A DNA stretch of 64,000 nt from Methanoplanus endosymbiosus (lineage in GTDB: Archaea; Halobacteriota; Methanomicrobia; Methanomicrobiales; Methanomicrobiaceae), in the NCBI RefSeq assembly GCF_024662215.1, contig NZ_CP096115.1, forward strand, positions 1,612,001 to 1,676,000. Reading direction: 5' to 3'. Of the stretch, positions 48,731 to 57,311 are shown piece by piece (within the stretch, counting starts at the first letter, position 1; each line of letters opens with the position of its first letter). Both the position numbers and the translations under genes were made by a program. The notes under the pieces are model-generated. The model worked only from the letters and a program-made list of their open reading frames with translations. It searched no databases and was not told where the DNA came from.

Positions 48731-49780
48731 TCAAGGAATAAAAGAGTCACCGCCGGTCTCACCATCCCACCACCGGATAAGCTCATCTGTTCTGGCAGTA
48801 TTTTCTTTGTCAAATACATCAAATACGGCAATAGGAGACGTTTTTTTGCCATCCGGAATTATTCCGGGGAGGGATCTGTAATCACCGTGTATGACCTGTA
48901 CAGCCCTGTCCGCGCCAAATGCCTCAGCCACCACAACTGAAGAGTCACCGTGGTGCATGACAGGGGTCTCTGATAACTTTTTTAAGTCAGATCTGAATAC
49001 CACCTCATCTATTCCAAGAAGTGTCCGGTTTGCATAGAGGTTTACGGCGGACCACCACGCAGATGAGTACCATGCGTCATTTAGAATGACATTTTCAGCA
49101 CCGGTGAGGGAGGCTGCAATACCGAGTGTTCCGCATCCACAGAAGGCATCTACAAAAATTTCAGGATTATTGCGGAGAATCTTCTTCCGGACGGTCTCTA
49201 TCTTTGGGTTTGAGCCTTTCGGATATTCGATATGGCAGAGGGACTGCTGCTTATAGATGATGAATTTCTTCTTCTGCACCGGAAATATGTCTCCTCTCAC
49301 ATCACAGCCGGAAATAAGTTCATTGCCCGCTGCACCTCCGTTTGGGCCGATTCCGGGCAGAATACCTCTGTCAAGAATGACTCCCTTTATCTCCGGAACT
49401 TCACTGTAGATCCTCTCTGCGATATGGCGGCTGACAGCTTTGGACAAGAGCACCACTGAATCATGACCTAAAAACGGTGGCCGGAGCATAAAAATTCCGG
49501 GGGACAGCAATGGCATTCCTACGGCAGAGACGGGCATGGCACTGAAACTGCCATTCTCTTCAGAGATGATGCTATGGCAGTGCGCCATAACATCATCAAT
49601 AAATCTCCTGCCACAGCCAGGGCACGGCTGAGGTACATCACCTGATGGCGGGAGGCTTTTGTCACGGATGTCTGCATGGCATCTGCTACACGGCGAAAAT
49701 ATTTTTATTGGGTTATCCGGAATTATGTCAGTCGCTCTTATGCAGTCTCCGCCACAGACAGGGCATGAAATATTATCCAT
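48731..49780 (-). CDS. Predicted AdoMet-dependent methyltransferase with N-terminal zinc ribbons
   Basis: The 349 residues start with CPVCGGDC, CSRCHAD and CPGCGRRF cysteine pairs. The C-terminal half has the class I methyltransferase motif EIFVDAFCGCGTLGIAAS followed by an acidic strand end (ENVILNDAW). It resembles Trm11-like or DNA/RNA methylases that combine a nucleic-acid-binding front with a Rossmann domain, but the usual (D/N)PPY motif is not clear. A conserved methanogen gene is likely; the target is unknown. Confidence 0.75.
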   Translation of the reverse strand: MDNISCPVCGGDCIRATDIIPDNPIKIFSPCSRCHADIRDKSLPPSGDVPQPCPGCGRRFIDDVMAHCHSIISEENGSFSAMPVSAVGMPLLSPGIFMLRPPFLGHDSVVLLSKAVSRHIAERIYSEVPEIKGVILDRGILPGIGPNGGAAGNELISGCDVRGDIFPVQKKKFIIYKQQSLCHIEYPKGSNPKIETVRKKILRNNPEIFVDAFCGCGTLGIAASLTGAENVILNDAWYSSAWWSAVNLYANRTLLGIDEVVFRSDLKKLSETPVMHHGDSSVVVAEAFGADRAVQVIHGDYRSLPGIIPDGKKTSPIAVFDVFDKENTARTDELIRWWDGETGGDSFIP

Positions 49781-49802
49781 CGGTCTCCCGGAAAAATCTT
49801 AT

Positions 49803-50417
49803 TTACTGGATATTATTCAGTCTTTCCATAACATCATTAATTCCACACTGATTTACCTCCATAATTGAAGATATGACAGCATCTGAAAATATCATGGCTG
49901 AAGTTTCAAAGAGAGTACCTATAGATGCAAGTGGCAGAGAAACTGACTTATATCCGCCTGTAATCTGCCTCACCTCAAATGTATTGGGCCATTCATTCTC
50001 AGGAGGGTTTTGAGACTGAAGTTCAACCACACAGTCTGCAATCTTTCCTATTGTTGAATTTTTATGTGAGGTTATCAGGCAGAGATACCCGCCAAGTGAC
50101 TTTGCAGTCTCTGCAATATCAACAACCGAGTTAGTCTCACCTGAACCTGAGAAGATGACCACAGCATCACCCTCCCGCATAGCCGGGGTTACTGTCTCAC
50201 CGACTACATAGCTCTCAAGGCCCACATGCATAAGCCGCATGGCATAGGCACGCCCGATAAGGCCGGACCTGCCCGCACCTGCAACATATATTCTTCTCTC
50301 CTTAACCATTTCAGAGAGGAAGAGATCGACATTTTCAGGCTTTATTTTATCAATAAGCATGCTTATCTCTCCTTCCATAATTCTCATATTCTCAAGAACA
50401 TCGCCACATCCGGTCAT
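49803..50417 (-). CDS. hxlB: 6-phospho-3-hexuloisomerase
   Basis: This 204-residue SIS-domain protein shows RRIYVAGAGRSGLIGRAYAMRLMHVG and VVIFSGSGETNSVVDIAE, the two phosphosugar-binding loops of PHI. It isomerises hexulose-6-phosphate and fructose-6-phosphate. With HPS (not in the window) it forms the archaeal reverse ribulose monophosphate route to pentoses. It is a single gene on the minus strand. Confidence 0.93.
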   Translation of the reverse strand: MTGCGDVLENMRIMEGEISMLIDKIKPENVDLFLSEMVKERRIYVAGAGRSGLIGRAYAMRLMHVGLESYVVGETVTPAMREGDAVVIFSGSGETNSVVDIAETAKSLGGYLCLITSHKNSTIGKIADCVVELQSQNPPENEWPNTFEVRQITGGYKSVSLPLASIGTLFETSAMIFSDAVISSIMEVNQCGINDVMERLNNIQ

Positions 50418-50668
50418 TATCAGTTATTGAGTGAATATAATATTTAACAGAAAGGAAGGCCGGAGGATCTGACCACCCGGAATTATGGCAGGAATATAAC
50501 TAAATTAAGAGTTTTTTGCAATTAAAGCACACTATAGTCATAAATTGCGGAAAAAACCAGAAAATGCACAAACATTTCAAATAACAGACATAAGACCCCC
50601 AAATTTAAATTAACAGACTAAACAACTACTTTTTACATTCACCCCGCGCACGGCGAGTATTAATGTAG

Positions 50669-50699
50669 TCCTCCGGAAATAACAGGAAACAGAGGAGGA
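50669..50699 (+). promoter_or_regulatory. Possible Shine-Dalgarno-sequestering hairpin
   Basis: TCCTCC (50669-50674) is complementary to GGAGGA (50694-50699), which holds the ribosome site of the gene at 50707. The loop is 19 bases. An AT-rich promoter-like AAATTTAAATTA lies about 100 bp before the start, so a leader of 70-80 nt is plausible. The rest of the gap 50418-50668 shows no gene. Confidence 0.4.
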
Positions 50700-50706
50700 A
50701 TAACCT

Positions 50707-51156
50707 ATGATAAACCGTGCAGGGCATGCAGTCCGGGGAAGAAATGGCGCAGCTGATGAAGACGGCAGGATTACAGAAATAATTGAGATCAATGCAGGCA
50801 GTTGTGTGCTGGGTGTTAAAACCGGAGATCTGAGGAGGACTTTTGCATCCGGAAGGCCGGCCGAGATCTGGACTATAAGGAGAGAATGGGGCTGTCACCT
50901 CGCCGAGAGGGAAGGAAAGGGAGTGGTATCACATAATAAGCGGGCCTTTAATATTGAGATGAAATCGGGAAGGAGATTTACAATATCACTTGAGAGCCTT
51001 AAAAATCTCCTGAAAGGCCACTCATCATATGCTTATGTCGGAGAGATTGTTCCTGCAAAGCGGACATACAGAAATCCTGTGGGCAGTGGAATGATACCTC
51101 CGGCTGGGAGGATGACAGGTGCCCGATTATCACCGACTGTGAATCAGGCATTATAA
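50707..51156 (+). CDS. Conserved-looking basic protein of unknown function
   Basis: The 149 residues are preceded by an excellent GGAGGA site. IEINAGSCVLGVKTGDLRRTF, EIWTIRREWGCHLAEREGKG and the C-terminal ending VGSGMIPPAGRMTGARL suggest a compact beta-rich domain with a Gly/Pro/Arg tail. I recognise no family. The basic tail could bind nucleic acid. A methyltransferase gene follows 31 bp downstream. Confidence 0.6.
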   Translation: MINRAGHAVRGRNGAADEDGRITEIIEINAGSCVLGVKTGDLRRTFASGRPAEIWTIRREWGCHLAEREGKGVVSHNKRAFNIEMKSGRRFTISLESLKNLLKGHSSYAYVGEIVPAKRTYRNPVGSGMIPPAGRMTGARLSPTVNQAL

Positions 51157-51187
51157 TCACTTCCTGAAGAGAATATTTCTGTACTTC

Positions 51188-51802
51188 ATGAAAAAGGCAG
51201 AAAACCCCTGGGAGAGCGCATATAAAAAGCAGGGGAACCTCTGGGCAGGACATCAGCATCTTCTTCCGGAGATCGAAACAGGGAGCAGAGTTCTTGAAAC
51301 CGGATGCGGGAACGGTAAGACCGCAGTTCAGCTGTGCAGTAAGGCAGTGACCTGCCACGGAATGGACATATCCACCTCTGCCATCAGAATGGCAGCAGAG
51401 GCATGCAGGGAAGCTGAATTCTATGCCGGAGATATAACCGCAATTCCGGCAAAGAACGGAGTATATGATGCAGTAATATCATTTCATACTATCAGTCATC
51501 TTAATGAGTCTGAGAGACTGACAGCGGCATCTGAAATATACAGGGTTCTGAGTAAGGGAGGGAGGTTTTATTTCAGGGATTTTGGAAGAGGCGATCTGAG
51601 ATGCGGGAAGGGCGCAGAGACTGAAAGGAATACATTTCGTAAAGGAAACGGGATATCCACGCATTTCTTTGAGATGAATGAACTGAATGAGTTGTTCCGG
51701 GAATTTGAGCTGATCAGTTCAGAGTATATCCGGTGGAGCATGAGAGTTAAAGGCCACGATCACCAGAGAGAAGAGATTCAGGCCGTTTTTCTGAAGGAAT
51801 GA
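51188..51802 (+). CDS. Class I AdoMet-dependent methyltransferase
   Basis: The 204 residues show motif I VLETGCGNGKTAVQL (about 33-47), HGMDIS as motif II, and DAVISFHTISHLNE as motif IV, the pattern of Methyltransf_11/25 enzymes. The substrate is unknown. It follows the uncharacterised gene at 50707 and may share its transcript. Confidence 0.88.
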   Translation: MKKAENPWESAYKKQGNLWAGHQHLLPEIETGSRVLETGCGNGKTAVQLCSKAVTCHGMDISTSAIRMAAEACREAEFYAGDITAIPAKNGVYDAVISFHTISHLNESERLTAASEIYRVLSKGGRFYFRDFGRGDLRCGKGAETERNTFRKGNGISTHFFEMNELNELFREFELISSEYIRWSMRVKGHDHQREEIQAVFLKE

Positions 51803-51901
51803 ATTTAAACCGGATTATTGCCGGACAATGGAGAACTGAAGGAGGCATTCCGGGTTTAATCCGGATATAATCTGCTAAGTTATTTTCAGAGGTACTTATC
51901 T

Positions 51902-52267
51902 TTAAGATTCTGATATTGCATATTCAGCAGACTTTCTGAAGGCTCTTGATACGCCTCCCGGACCGAGTTTTATCCCCCCAAATATTCTTGAGACAACAAT
52001 CACATGGGAATCAAGGCCATTGGCTTTCATAATCTGAAGCATACCCTTTGCAGGATGGCCTACCTCGCCGTCATTTTTAAATTCCTCGCATAAATTGCCC
52101 ACGCTGTCGGTAAACCGGGCAGCAACACAGCGGTGAGCAGCTTTTTTGTACTTCTTTCTGTGTACTGTAATGATCGCTTCCAGATCTCTTTCATCAATGA
52201 TTCTGTACAGGTGTGCATAGAACCGTGACTTCTTCTCCTCGTATTTTATTGCAGAGATCTCTTCCAT
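51902..52267 (-). CDS. IMPACT/YigZ (UPF0029) family protein
   Basis: The 121 residues carry KKSRFYAHLYRI, KAAHRCVAARF, and the signature EFKNDGEVGHPAKGMLQIM followed by VVSRIFGGIKLGPGG. Relatives are linked to translation stress control (IMPACT) or to maturation and inhibitor functions; the archaeal role is unknown. It lacks the C-terminal DUF1949 domain of bacterial YigZ. Confidence 0.9.
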   Translation of the reverse strand: MEEISAIKYEEKKSRFYAHLYRIIDERDLEAIITVHRKKYKKAAHRCVAARFTDSVGNLCEEFKNDGEVGHPAKGMLQIMKANGLDSHVIVVSRIFGGIKLGPGGVSRAFRKSAEYAISES

Positions 52268-52555
52268 CAGAGCACCACCCCATGCAGGGTTTATCCTGCC
52301 AGGTATTGATATGTCCGGAATTAAACAGAGTTATCCGGAGTCGCAGTACAGTTGTGTGCGCATACCTATCCTGATTATCTCAACCGGAACGATCGCAGCA
52401 TTTCAATCTGTTTAACTCAGAAACAACTCAAAATCTATTTAAATCCGGAATTACAAGTTTATTTACGCAGAAGGTCATACCCGCAAGGATATCTCAATAC
52501 TTATCCGGCAATGGTTAGGTTTTTTTGCTAAAAGATACAAATACTATAGTCCACA

Positions 52556-52627
52556 GGGCCTGTAGCTTAGTGGTGGAGCGCCCGGCTCATAACCGGGCGG
52601 TCATGCGTTCGAATCGCATCAGGCCCA
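52556..52627 (+). tRNA. tRNA with anticodon CAU, probably tRNA-Ile2 rather than Met
   Basis: GGGCCTG pairs with CAGGCCC and the discriminator is A. The anticodon stem-loop CCCGG-CTCATAA-CCGGG gives CAU. The acceptor and D-arm start (GGGCCTGTAGCTTAG) resemble archaeal tRNA-Ile(CAU), whose C34 is modified to agmatidine. It lacks initiator features such as A1-U72, and elongator tRNA-Met of methanogens usually begins GCCGGG. CCA is not encoded. A T5 run follows. Confidence 0.9.
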
Positions 52628-52892
52628 TATTACTGTTTTTCTCCGGCTTTATGAATACTCATAACTATCTGCTGCAATCATAGTCATCAGTTAATTTCAC
52701 AGATTCATCCCCTAACACCAGTCAGTATCAGAGGAAAAAACGGCCGGCAATACGCAAAGGCGCATTAGAGATTAAATTTTTATTTGCTATTCTGTGATAT
52801 TTATTTTGAGAGACTGACAGAGTACATAGCATTAAATCAGATAACTGACATTAACATATCCACCTACAGATATTATTAAAGGTAGATATACA

Positions 52893-53792
52893 ATGCCCGG
52901 AGATACAAATCAGGATTCAGGAGACCAATTTCACATTCTTATCGCTGAAGACAGCATAACACAGCGTGAAATTTTAAAAGATGTCTTAAAAGAGCACAAC
53001 TTATCTGTGACAGCTGCGGAAAACGGTAAAATTGCATTCCAGAAACTGACCGAGCAAAGATTTGACCTCGTCATCAGTGACATCGATATGCCGGTAATGA
53101 ACGGATATGAATTCTGTTCAGCAATAAAACATGATGATAAATTCAGTGAAATCCCTGTTATCCTTCTCACCTCTCTCTCAGATACCAGCAATGTGGCCCT
53201 GGCTCTTCAGGCAGGAGCAGATAATTTCATCACAAAACCCTATGATTCTGAATATCTGGTCTCCCGTATCAAGCAGATGATTGCTTCGGGGAGAAGAAAA
53301 CAGAGATCAGATGACCCGTCAAAATCGGTAGAGATACTGCATGGAAATCAGATAATCCGTATTGATGCAGACAGGCACAAAATAAGTGAATTCCTTCTCT
53401 CCGCGTACGATGTAGCAGTAATGAAACAACGGGATCTCATGACTGCCCAGAGAGAACTGAAAAAAACCAATGAGCATCTTAAACAGCTGAACAATAAGCT
53501 TAGCGAGTCAAAGACTGAAACCGAGATGAAACACGCCGCACTTATAGGTTACATGACCGAGTACACAGTCCGGCTAAAACAGCCTGTAGAACTGGTTCTG
53601 AATAACCTGCGGACAATGGCTGAGGATTTCCAGAAAAATGACGGTCTTGTGGACGATGAGATAATTGGCTCATTCATGCTCCAGATCAGAATAATGGAAA
53701 AGGTATTTGAAAATCTCCAGTCCCTCAATGAAGAAGTTGCAAACGAACGTGCTGATATCCCTGATGCATATAAGGAATTCTTAAAGAAATGA
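52893..53792 (+). CDS. Response regulator with coiled-coil and helical C-terminal domain
   Basis: The 299 residues start with a receiver domain (HILIAEDSITQREIL; phospho-acceptor Asp in LVISDIDMPVMNGYEF; Lys in FITKPYDSEY). A predicted coiled coil (residues 185-215, LMTAQRELKKTNEHLKQLNNKL) and an all-helical region like a dimerisation/phosphotransfer domain follow. No kinase ATPase domain is present. It lies 12 bp before a KaiC-like gene and probably works with it. Confidence 0.85.
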   Translation: MPGDTNQDSGDQFHILIAEDSITQREILKDVLKEHNLSVTAAENGKIAFQKLTEQRFDLVISDIDMPVMNGYEFCSAIKHDDKFSEIPVILLTSLSDTSNVALALQAGADNFITKPYDSEYLVSRIKQMIASGRRKQRSDDPSKSVEILHGNQIIRIDADRHKISEFLLSAYDVAVMKQRDLMTAQRELKKTNEHLKQLNNKLSESKTETEMKHAALIGYMTEYTVRLKQPVELVLNNLRTMAEDFQKNDGLVDDEIIGSFMLQIRIMEKVFENLQSLNEEVANERADIPDAYKEFLKK

Positions 53793-53804
53793 TGTGAACA
53801 GCCC

Positions 53805-54347
53805 ATGACATCTGAATATAATCATCAATATGAAAAAAAACTATACCTTGTGGTATCAGCTGCAAACAAACTGAGACAGAGTAATATTGAGGTCCTGCGC
53901 AATCTGATCCAGAACGATCACCCTGTTCTTATCGTAACAACCAACCAGCCATATGCCACACTCGTAAAAAACTACGAGGAAAACGGTCTTGACCTTAAGC
54001 ATATTTATTTCATTGATGCAATTACCAGATACGCAACCGGAAAAATAACAGAGGGAGCTGAGAACTGCAGATTTGTAAACAGTCCGTCAAACCTGACAGA
54101 TCTTGGAATAGCCATCACCGAGATGCTTGACAGTATTCCTGAAGATAAGCCCTTTATCCTCTTTGATTCTATAAGCACAATGCTCATTTACATCCCGTCC
54201 ATCAACATCTCCAAGTTCTTTCACTTTGTAACAAGCAAGCTCAGGCTGATGGATTCCTCCGGTATTTTTCTTGCAGTAGAAACGGGGCTTGATCCCCTCC
54301 TGTTAAGCCAGATCACCACATTTGTGGATGAGATAATTGACATCTGA
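53805..54347 (+). CDS. KaiC/RecA-like protein lacking Walker A (DUF7504-type)
   Basis: The 180 residues keep the RecA-fold strands: YLVVSAANKLRQSNIEVLRNL in place of the P-loop, HPVLIVTTNQPYATL, LKHIYFIDAI and a Walker B-like PFILFDSISTMLIYI. No GxxxxGK(S/T) is present, so ATP binding is doubtful. Such degenerate KaiC proteins in archaea often accompany response regulators, as here. The role is likely signalling. Confidence 0.7.
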   Translation: MTSEYNHQYEKKLYLVVSAANKLRQSNIEVLRNLIQNDHPVLIVTTNQPYATLVKNYEENGLDLKHIYFIDAITRYATGKITEGAENCRFVNSPSNLTDLGIAITEMLDSIPEDKPFILFDSISTMLIYIPSINISKFFHFVTSKLRLMDSSGIFLAVETGLDPLLLSQITTFVDEIIDI

Positions 54348-54463
54348 TTTGGATATAAAGGCAAAATTCCATCCTTTTAAGCGGGGAGTCTTCCATCCCG
54401 AAACAGAATAAATGTTTCTGCATCAGCAGGTCACATTATCAGGAGGAAAATTCCGCAGACAAT

Positions 54464-54486
54464 ATTATATAGTTAAGTAACTTAAC
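54464..54486 (+). promoter_or_regulatory. MarR operator and TATA box
   Basis: GTTAAGTAACTTAAC (54472-54486) is a perfect 15-bp palindrome directly downstream of a TATA-like ATTATATA (about 54464-54471). It lies 37 bp before the marR start. A repressor bound there would block RNA polymerase recruitment, which fits an autoregulated MarR operon. Confidence 0.75.
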
Positions 54487-54523
54487 AATATGTGGCAGAT
54501 AAAGCCGGAGTGAAAAGAGGCAT

Positions 54524-54991
54524 ATGGCAGAGAGCAGAGACTTACTGAAAATATCAGAGAAATGGATCAGAATCCTCAACAAAAACGAGGAGCATGAAAA
54601 GATCCCAAGGGATTACGGTACCGGAGATCTGCTGCACTGCTCCGAGATCCATACAGTCATGGCAATAGGCAAAAATCCGGAGATAAACGTCACAAACCTG
54701 TCACTAATCCTCGGAATTTCCAAAAGCGCCATATCACAGATGGTAAGCAGGCTGGAACGTAAAAAACTGGTTGAAAAATACCAAAATTCCGGCAATGAAA
54801 AGACAATCCTCCTCCGCCTCACACCACGTGGAAATATTGCCTTTCTCGGACATGAACAGCACCACGCAAAGATCTATGCCGCCATGCACCAAAAGCTCGG
54901 CGAAATTACCGGAGAAGAACTCTCATTGATAATCCGGTTTTTATCAGCAATTGAAGAGACCTTTGATGAATGCAGCCGGGAAGATGAGTAA
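54524..54991 (+). CDS. MarR-family transcriptional regulator
   Basis: The 155 residues have a winged helix: recognition region TNLSLILGISKSAISQMVSRLERKKLVEKY and wing GNEKTILLRLTPRGN. N- and C-terminal helices would form the dimer. It is first in a transcript with a methyltransferase and a broken flavodoxin, and has a palindromic operator over its own promoter. The ligand is unknown. Confidence 0.92.
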   Translation: MAESRDLLKISEKWIRILNKNEEHEKIPRDYGTGDLLHCSEIHTVMAIGKNPEINVTNLSLILGISKSAISQMVSRLERKKLVEKYQNSGNEKTILLRLTPRGNIAFLGHEQHHAKIYAAMHQKLGEITGEELSLIIRFLSAIEETFDECSREDE

Positions 54992-55042
54992 ATTTTTTTT
55001 CAGAGAATAAATTGTAAACAATCTTAACAAAAGGTAAAAAAT

Positions 55043-55630
55043 ATGAAGACAGTCCATAAAGGAAACAATCAGGCAGAAAAACTCTGCCGGTATTCGTTCA
55101 CACATGCACATATGCTTGACAACAGTATCAGAAGGCTCTTTCAAAACCCAAAAAAGATCCTTGCACCTCACATAAAACCGGGAATGACAGTCATAGATCT
55201 CGGCTGCGGCCCCGGAACCTTCACCCGTGCAATGGCAGAACTGGCAGGTGACAAAGGGACAGCCATCGGATGCGACATACAGGATGAAATGCTTAGATGT
55301 GCAGAGGGCCGTTGCAGAAGAACAGGCCCGGAATCACGCATAATCTGGCATAAAAGTTCGCCGGAAAAAACGGGAATAAAACATAAGGCAGATTTTATCC
55401 TCTCATTCTACATGGTACATGAGGTTTCTGACCGGAATTCCTTCCTGAAGGAAATCTTTGAAATGCTAAGGCCTGAGGGAAAATACCTCATCGTGGAACC
55501 GGCATTTCACGTTACAGAAGCCGAATTTGAAAAAACCATAAAATCAGCAGCAGAGGCAGGATTTACAGTAGAGAAAAACCCGAAGATCTCATTCAGCAGG
55601 GCCGTGCTGCTTTCAAAAAGAGAAGAATAG
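55043..55630 (+). CDS. Class I AdoMet-dependent methyltransferase, marR operon
   Basis: The 195 residues show motif I VIDLGCGPGTFTRAM (about 51-65), IGCDIQDEML, and FILSFYMVHEV with the ending YLIVEPAFHV. This is the UbiE/ArsM-like branch. It lies 51 bp behind marR and 23 bp before the flavodoxin, so the regulator probably controls it. The substrate could be a small redox or xenobiotic compound. Confidence 0.88.
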   Translation: MKTVHKGNNQAEKLCRYSFTHAHMLDNSIRRLFQNPKKILAPHIKPGMTVIDLGCGPGTFTRAMAELAGDKGTAIGCDIQDEMLRCAEGRCRRTGPESRIIWHKSSPEKTGIKHKADFILSFYMVHEVSDRNSFLKEIFEMLRPEGKYLIVEPAFHVTEAEFEKTIKSAAEAGFTVEKNPKISFSRAVLLSKREE

Positions 55631-55653
55631 ATAAAATCCCGGGAGGAATAAAT

Positions 55654-56196
55654 ATGAAAATCCTGACATTCTGCTTTTCTGCAACAGGAAACACAGCAAA
55701 AATTGCTGATGTTATAGAGAAAAAACTCACTTTACCCGGAGCAGAGGTCCATAAAACCGACATCACAACTCACAAAGCAAGAAAAAAAGAAACCGACCTT
55801 AAGCCGTACGATGCTTTTGTATTCGGATTTCCGGAATACTCATGGCGTGCTCCAAAAGAAGCAGGAGAATGACTCAGTACACTTTCCGGGCAGAATAAAA
55901 AATGTTCAGTGTTCTTCACATACGGAGGGTTTAAAATCCACCCGGCACACCAATCAACAAGGCAGATACTTAACAGGCAGAATTTTTCTGTGGTGGCATC
56001 TGCTGAATTTCCCGGAGCACATACCTTCAACGCCGGCGGCTGGAAGGCAATGGAGAACAGACCGGACAGTTCAGATTTAAAAGTGGCAGAGGAGTATGCA
56101 GAGGCAGTTCTGAAAAGATTTACCGGAGAGGATTCTGAAATAGCTGGTGAACCGGAAAAATACTTCAGAGAGCATCAATCAGAATTCCGGACATAA
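55654..56196 (+). pseudogene. Flavodoxin-like gene with an in-frame TGA
   Basis: The frame starts LTFCFSATGNTAKIADVIE, the flavodoxin FMN loop, and runs to a TGA at 55870-55872. The same frame continues LSTLSGQNKKCSVFFTYGGF and ends after SAEFPGAHTF, NAGGWKAMENRPD and a helical tail at 56196. The joined length of 180 is normal for the family. The stop falls in KEAGE-x-LSTL, where Trp (TGG) is the likely original residue, so one base change explains it. Readthrough or a sequence error are alternatives. Confidence 0.85.
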
Positions 56197-56297
56197 TCAG
56201 AAGAATTTATCATTAAAATCTGCTTGAAAGGCATCCTCACAAAAAAAGGTACAATTACAGACAGAACCGATTAATAAAACCAGAGTAAATATATTAT

Positions 56298-56471
56298 ATG
56301 AAATATTCCACGAGGGATCTCATTATTTTCGCAGGAAGTACAATTGCAGTTCTTGCAAATATCGCAAATATAGCTCTGGGGGCAACAGGAAACGGACTGT
56401 ATATATCCTTATTTGTCATACTCATGTTTATCATCGTAATAATGCTGACGCTGAAAAAATGCAGGAAATAA
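56298..56471 (+). CDS. Small two-helix membrane protein
   Basis: The 57 residues start MKYSTRDLIIFAGSTIAVLA and contain two hydrophobic helices joined by ALGATGNG, ending LKKCRK. A TATATT-like element lies just upstream and no Shine-Dalgarno is seen. No family is recognised. Positive-inside topology and clean helices support a real gene. Confidence 0.55.
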   Translation: MKYSTRDLIIFAGSTIAVLANIANIALGATGNGLYISLFVILMFIIVIMLTLKKCRK

Positions 56472-56555
56472 AAAGGATTTTTCTAACAGAAACCCGTGTA
56501 AAAGCAGATTGTAGAAATGCCTGCAAAATATCCGTTAAAACAGGACTGACAAAAA

Positions 56556-57311
56556 TCAGGACTTACCACGAATTAACCGGATTATCTCCTCACGTAATCT
56601 TATAAAGTCAGGGTTCACCGGATTTCTTGGGTGAGGAAGGTCAACAGTCAGGATATCTGACACAACAGAAGGCCGCTCAGAGAGAATAACAATTCTGTCA
56701 GCGAGATATACAGCCTCCTCAGGATTGTGTGTAACCGTAATTACGGTCGTCTTCGTCTCTTTCCGGATTCTTAAAGCTTCATCCTCAAGTTCTCTCCTTG
56801 TAAAAGTATCAAGAGCACTAAACGGTTCATCCATCAGCAGGATGTCAGGCCTGATAGCAAGCGCCCGTGCAACAGAAACCCTCTGTTTCATCCCGCCGGA
56901 GAGTTGATGGGGCAGGGAATCTGAAAATCCGTCCAGATGGGTCAGGGACAAAAGCGCTTCTGCACGCTCCTTTAACTCCTCTTCAGGCACCCTGTGTGAA
57001 GAAAGTCTAAGCCCATACACTATATTTTCATATATCGTAAGCCACGGAAAGAGGGCATGGTCCTGAAATACCATAGCAGCTGAGAGACTGCCTCCTTCAT
57101 TCTCAGGATATTCACGCACAGTGCCTGAGTCTGCCTTTTCAAGTCCGTTTATTATCCTCAGCAGAGTGGACTTACCACACCCCGAAGGTCCCATAATGCA
57201 GACTATCTCATTGACACAGACATCAAAGGATATACCATCAAGAGCCGGACATATCTCACCCTCATCATGATATGCCTTTTTTATATTTACAAATGATAAA
57301 ACCGGATTCAT
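56556..57311 (-). CDS. ABC transporter ATP-binding protein (nitrate/sulfonate/taurine type)
   Basis: The 251 residues have Walker A GPSGCGKST, signature LSGGMKQRVSVARA and Walker B ILLMDEPFSALDTFTR, typical of SsuB/TauB/NrtD. It is last in the minus-strand operon and its start touches the permease stop by one base. With the permease and binding protein it would import an organic sulfonate, nitrate-like anion or other small acid. Confidence 0.93.
   Translation of the reverse strand: MNPVLSFVNIKKAYHDEGEICPALDGISFDVCVNEIVCIMGPSGCGKSTLLRIINGLEKADSGTVREYPENEGGSLSAAMVFQDHALFPWLTIYENIVYGLRLSSHRVPEEELKERAEALLSLTHLDGFSDSLPHQLSGGMKQRVSVARALAIRPDILLMDEPFSALDTFTRRELEDEALRIRKETKTTVITVTHNPEEAVYLADRIVILSERPSVVSDILTVDLPHPRNPVNPDFIRLREEIIRLIRGKS

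Noticed and set aside
55654-56196. Selenocysteine at the flavodoxin TGA
   Set aside because: The position appears to be Trp, not Cys, in the expected family pattern. No SECIS-like structure was recognised, and Sec use is not expected in this order.
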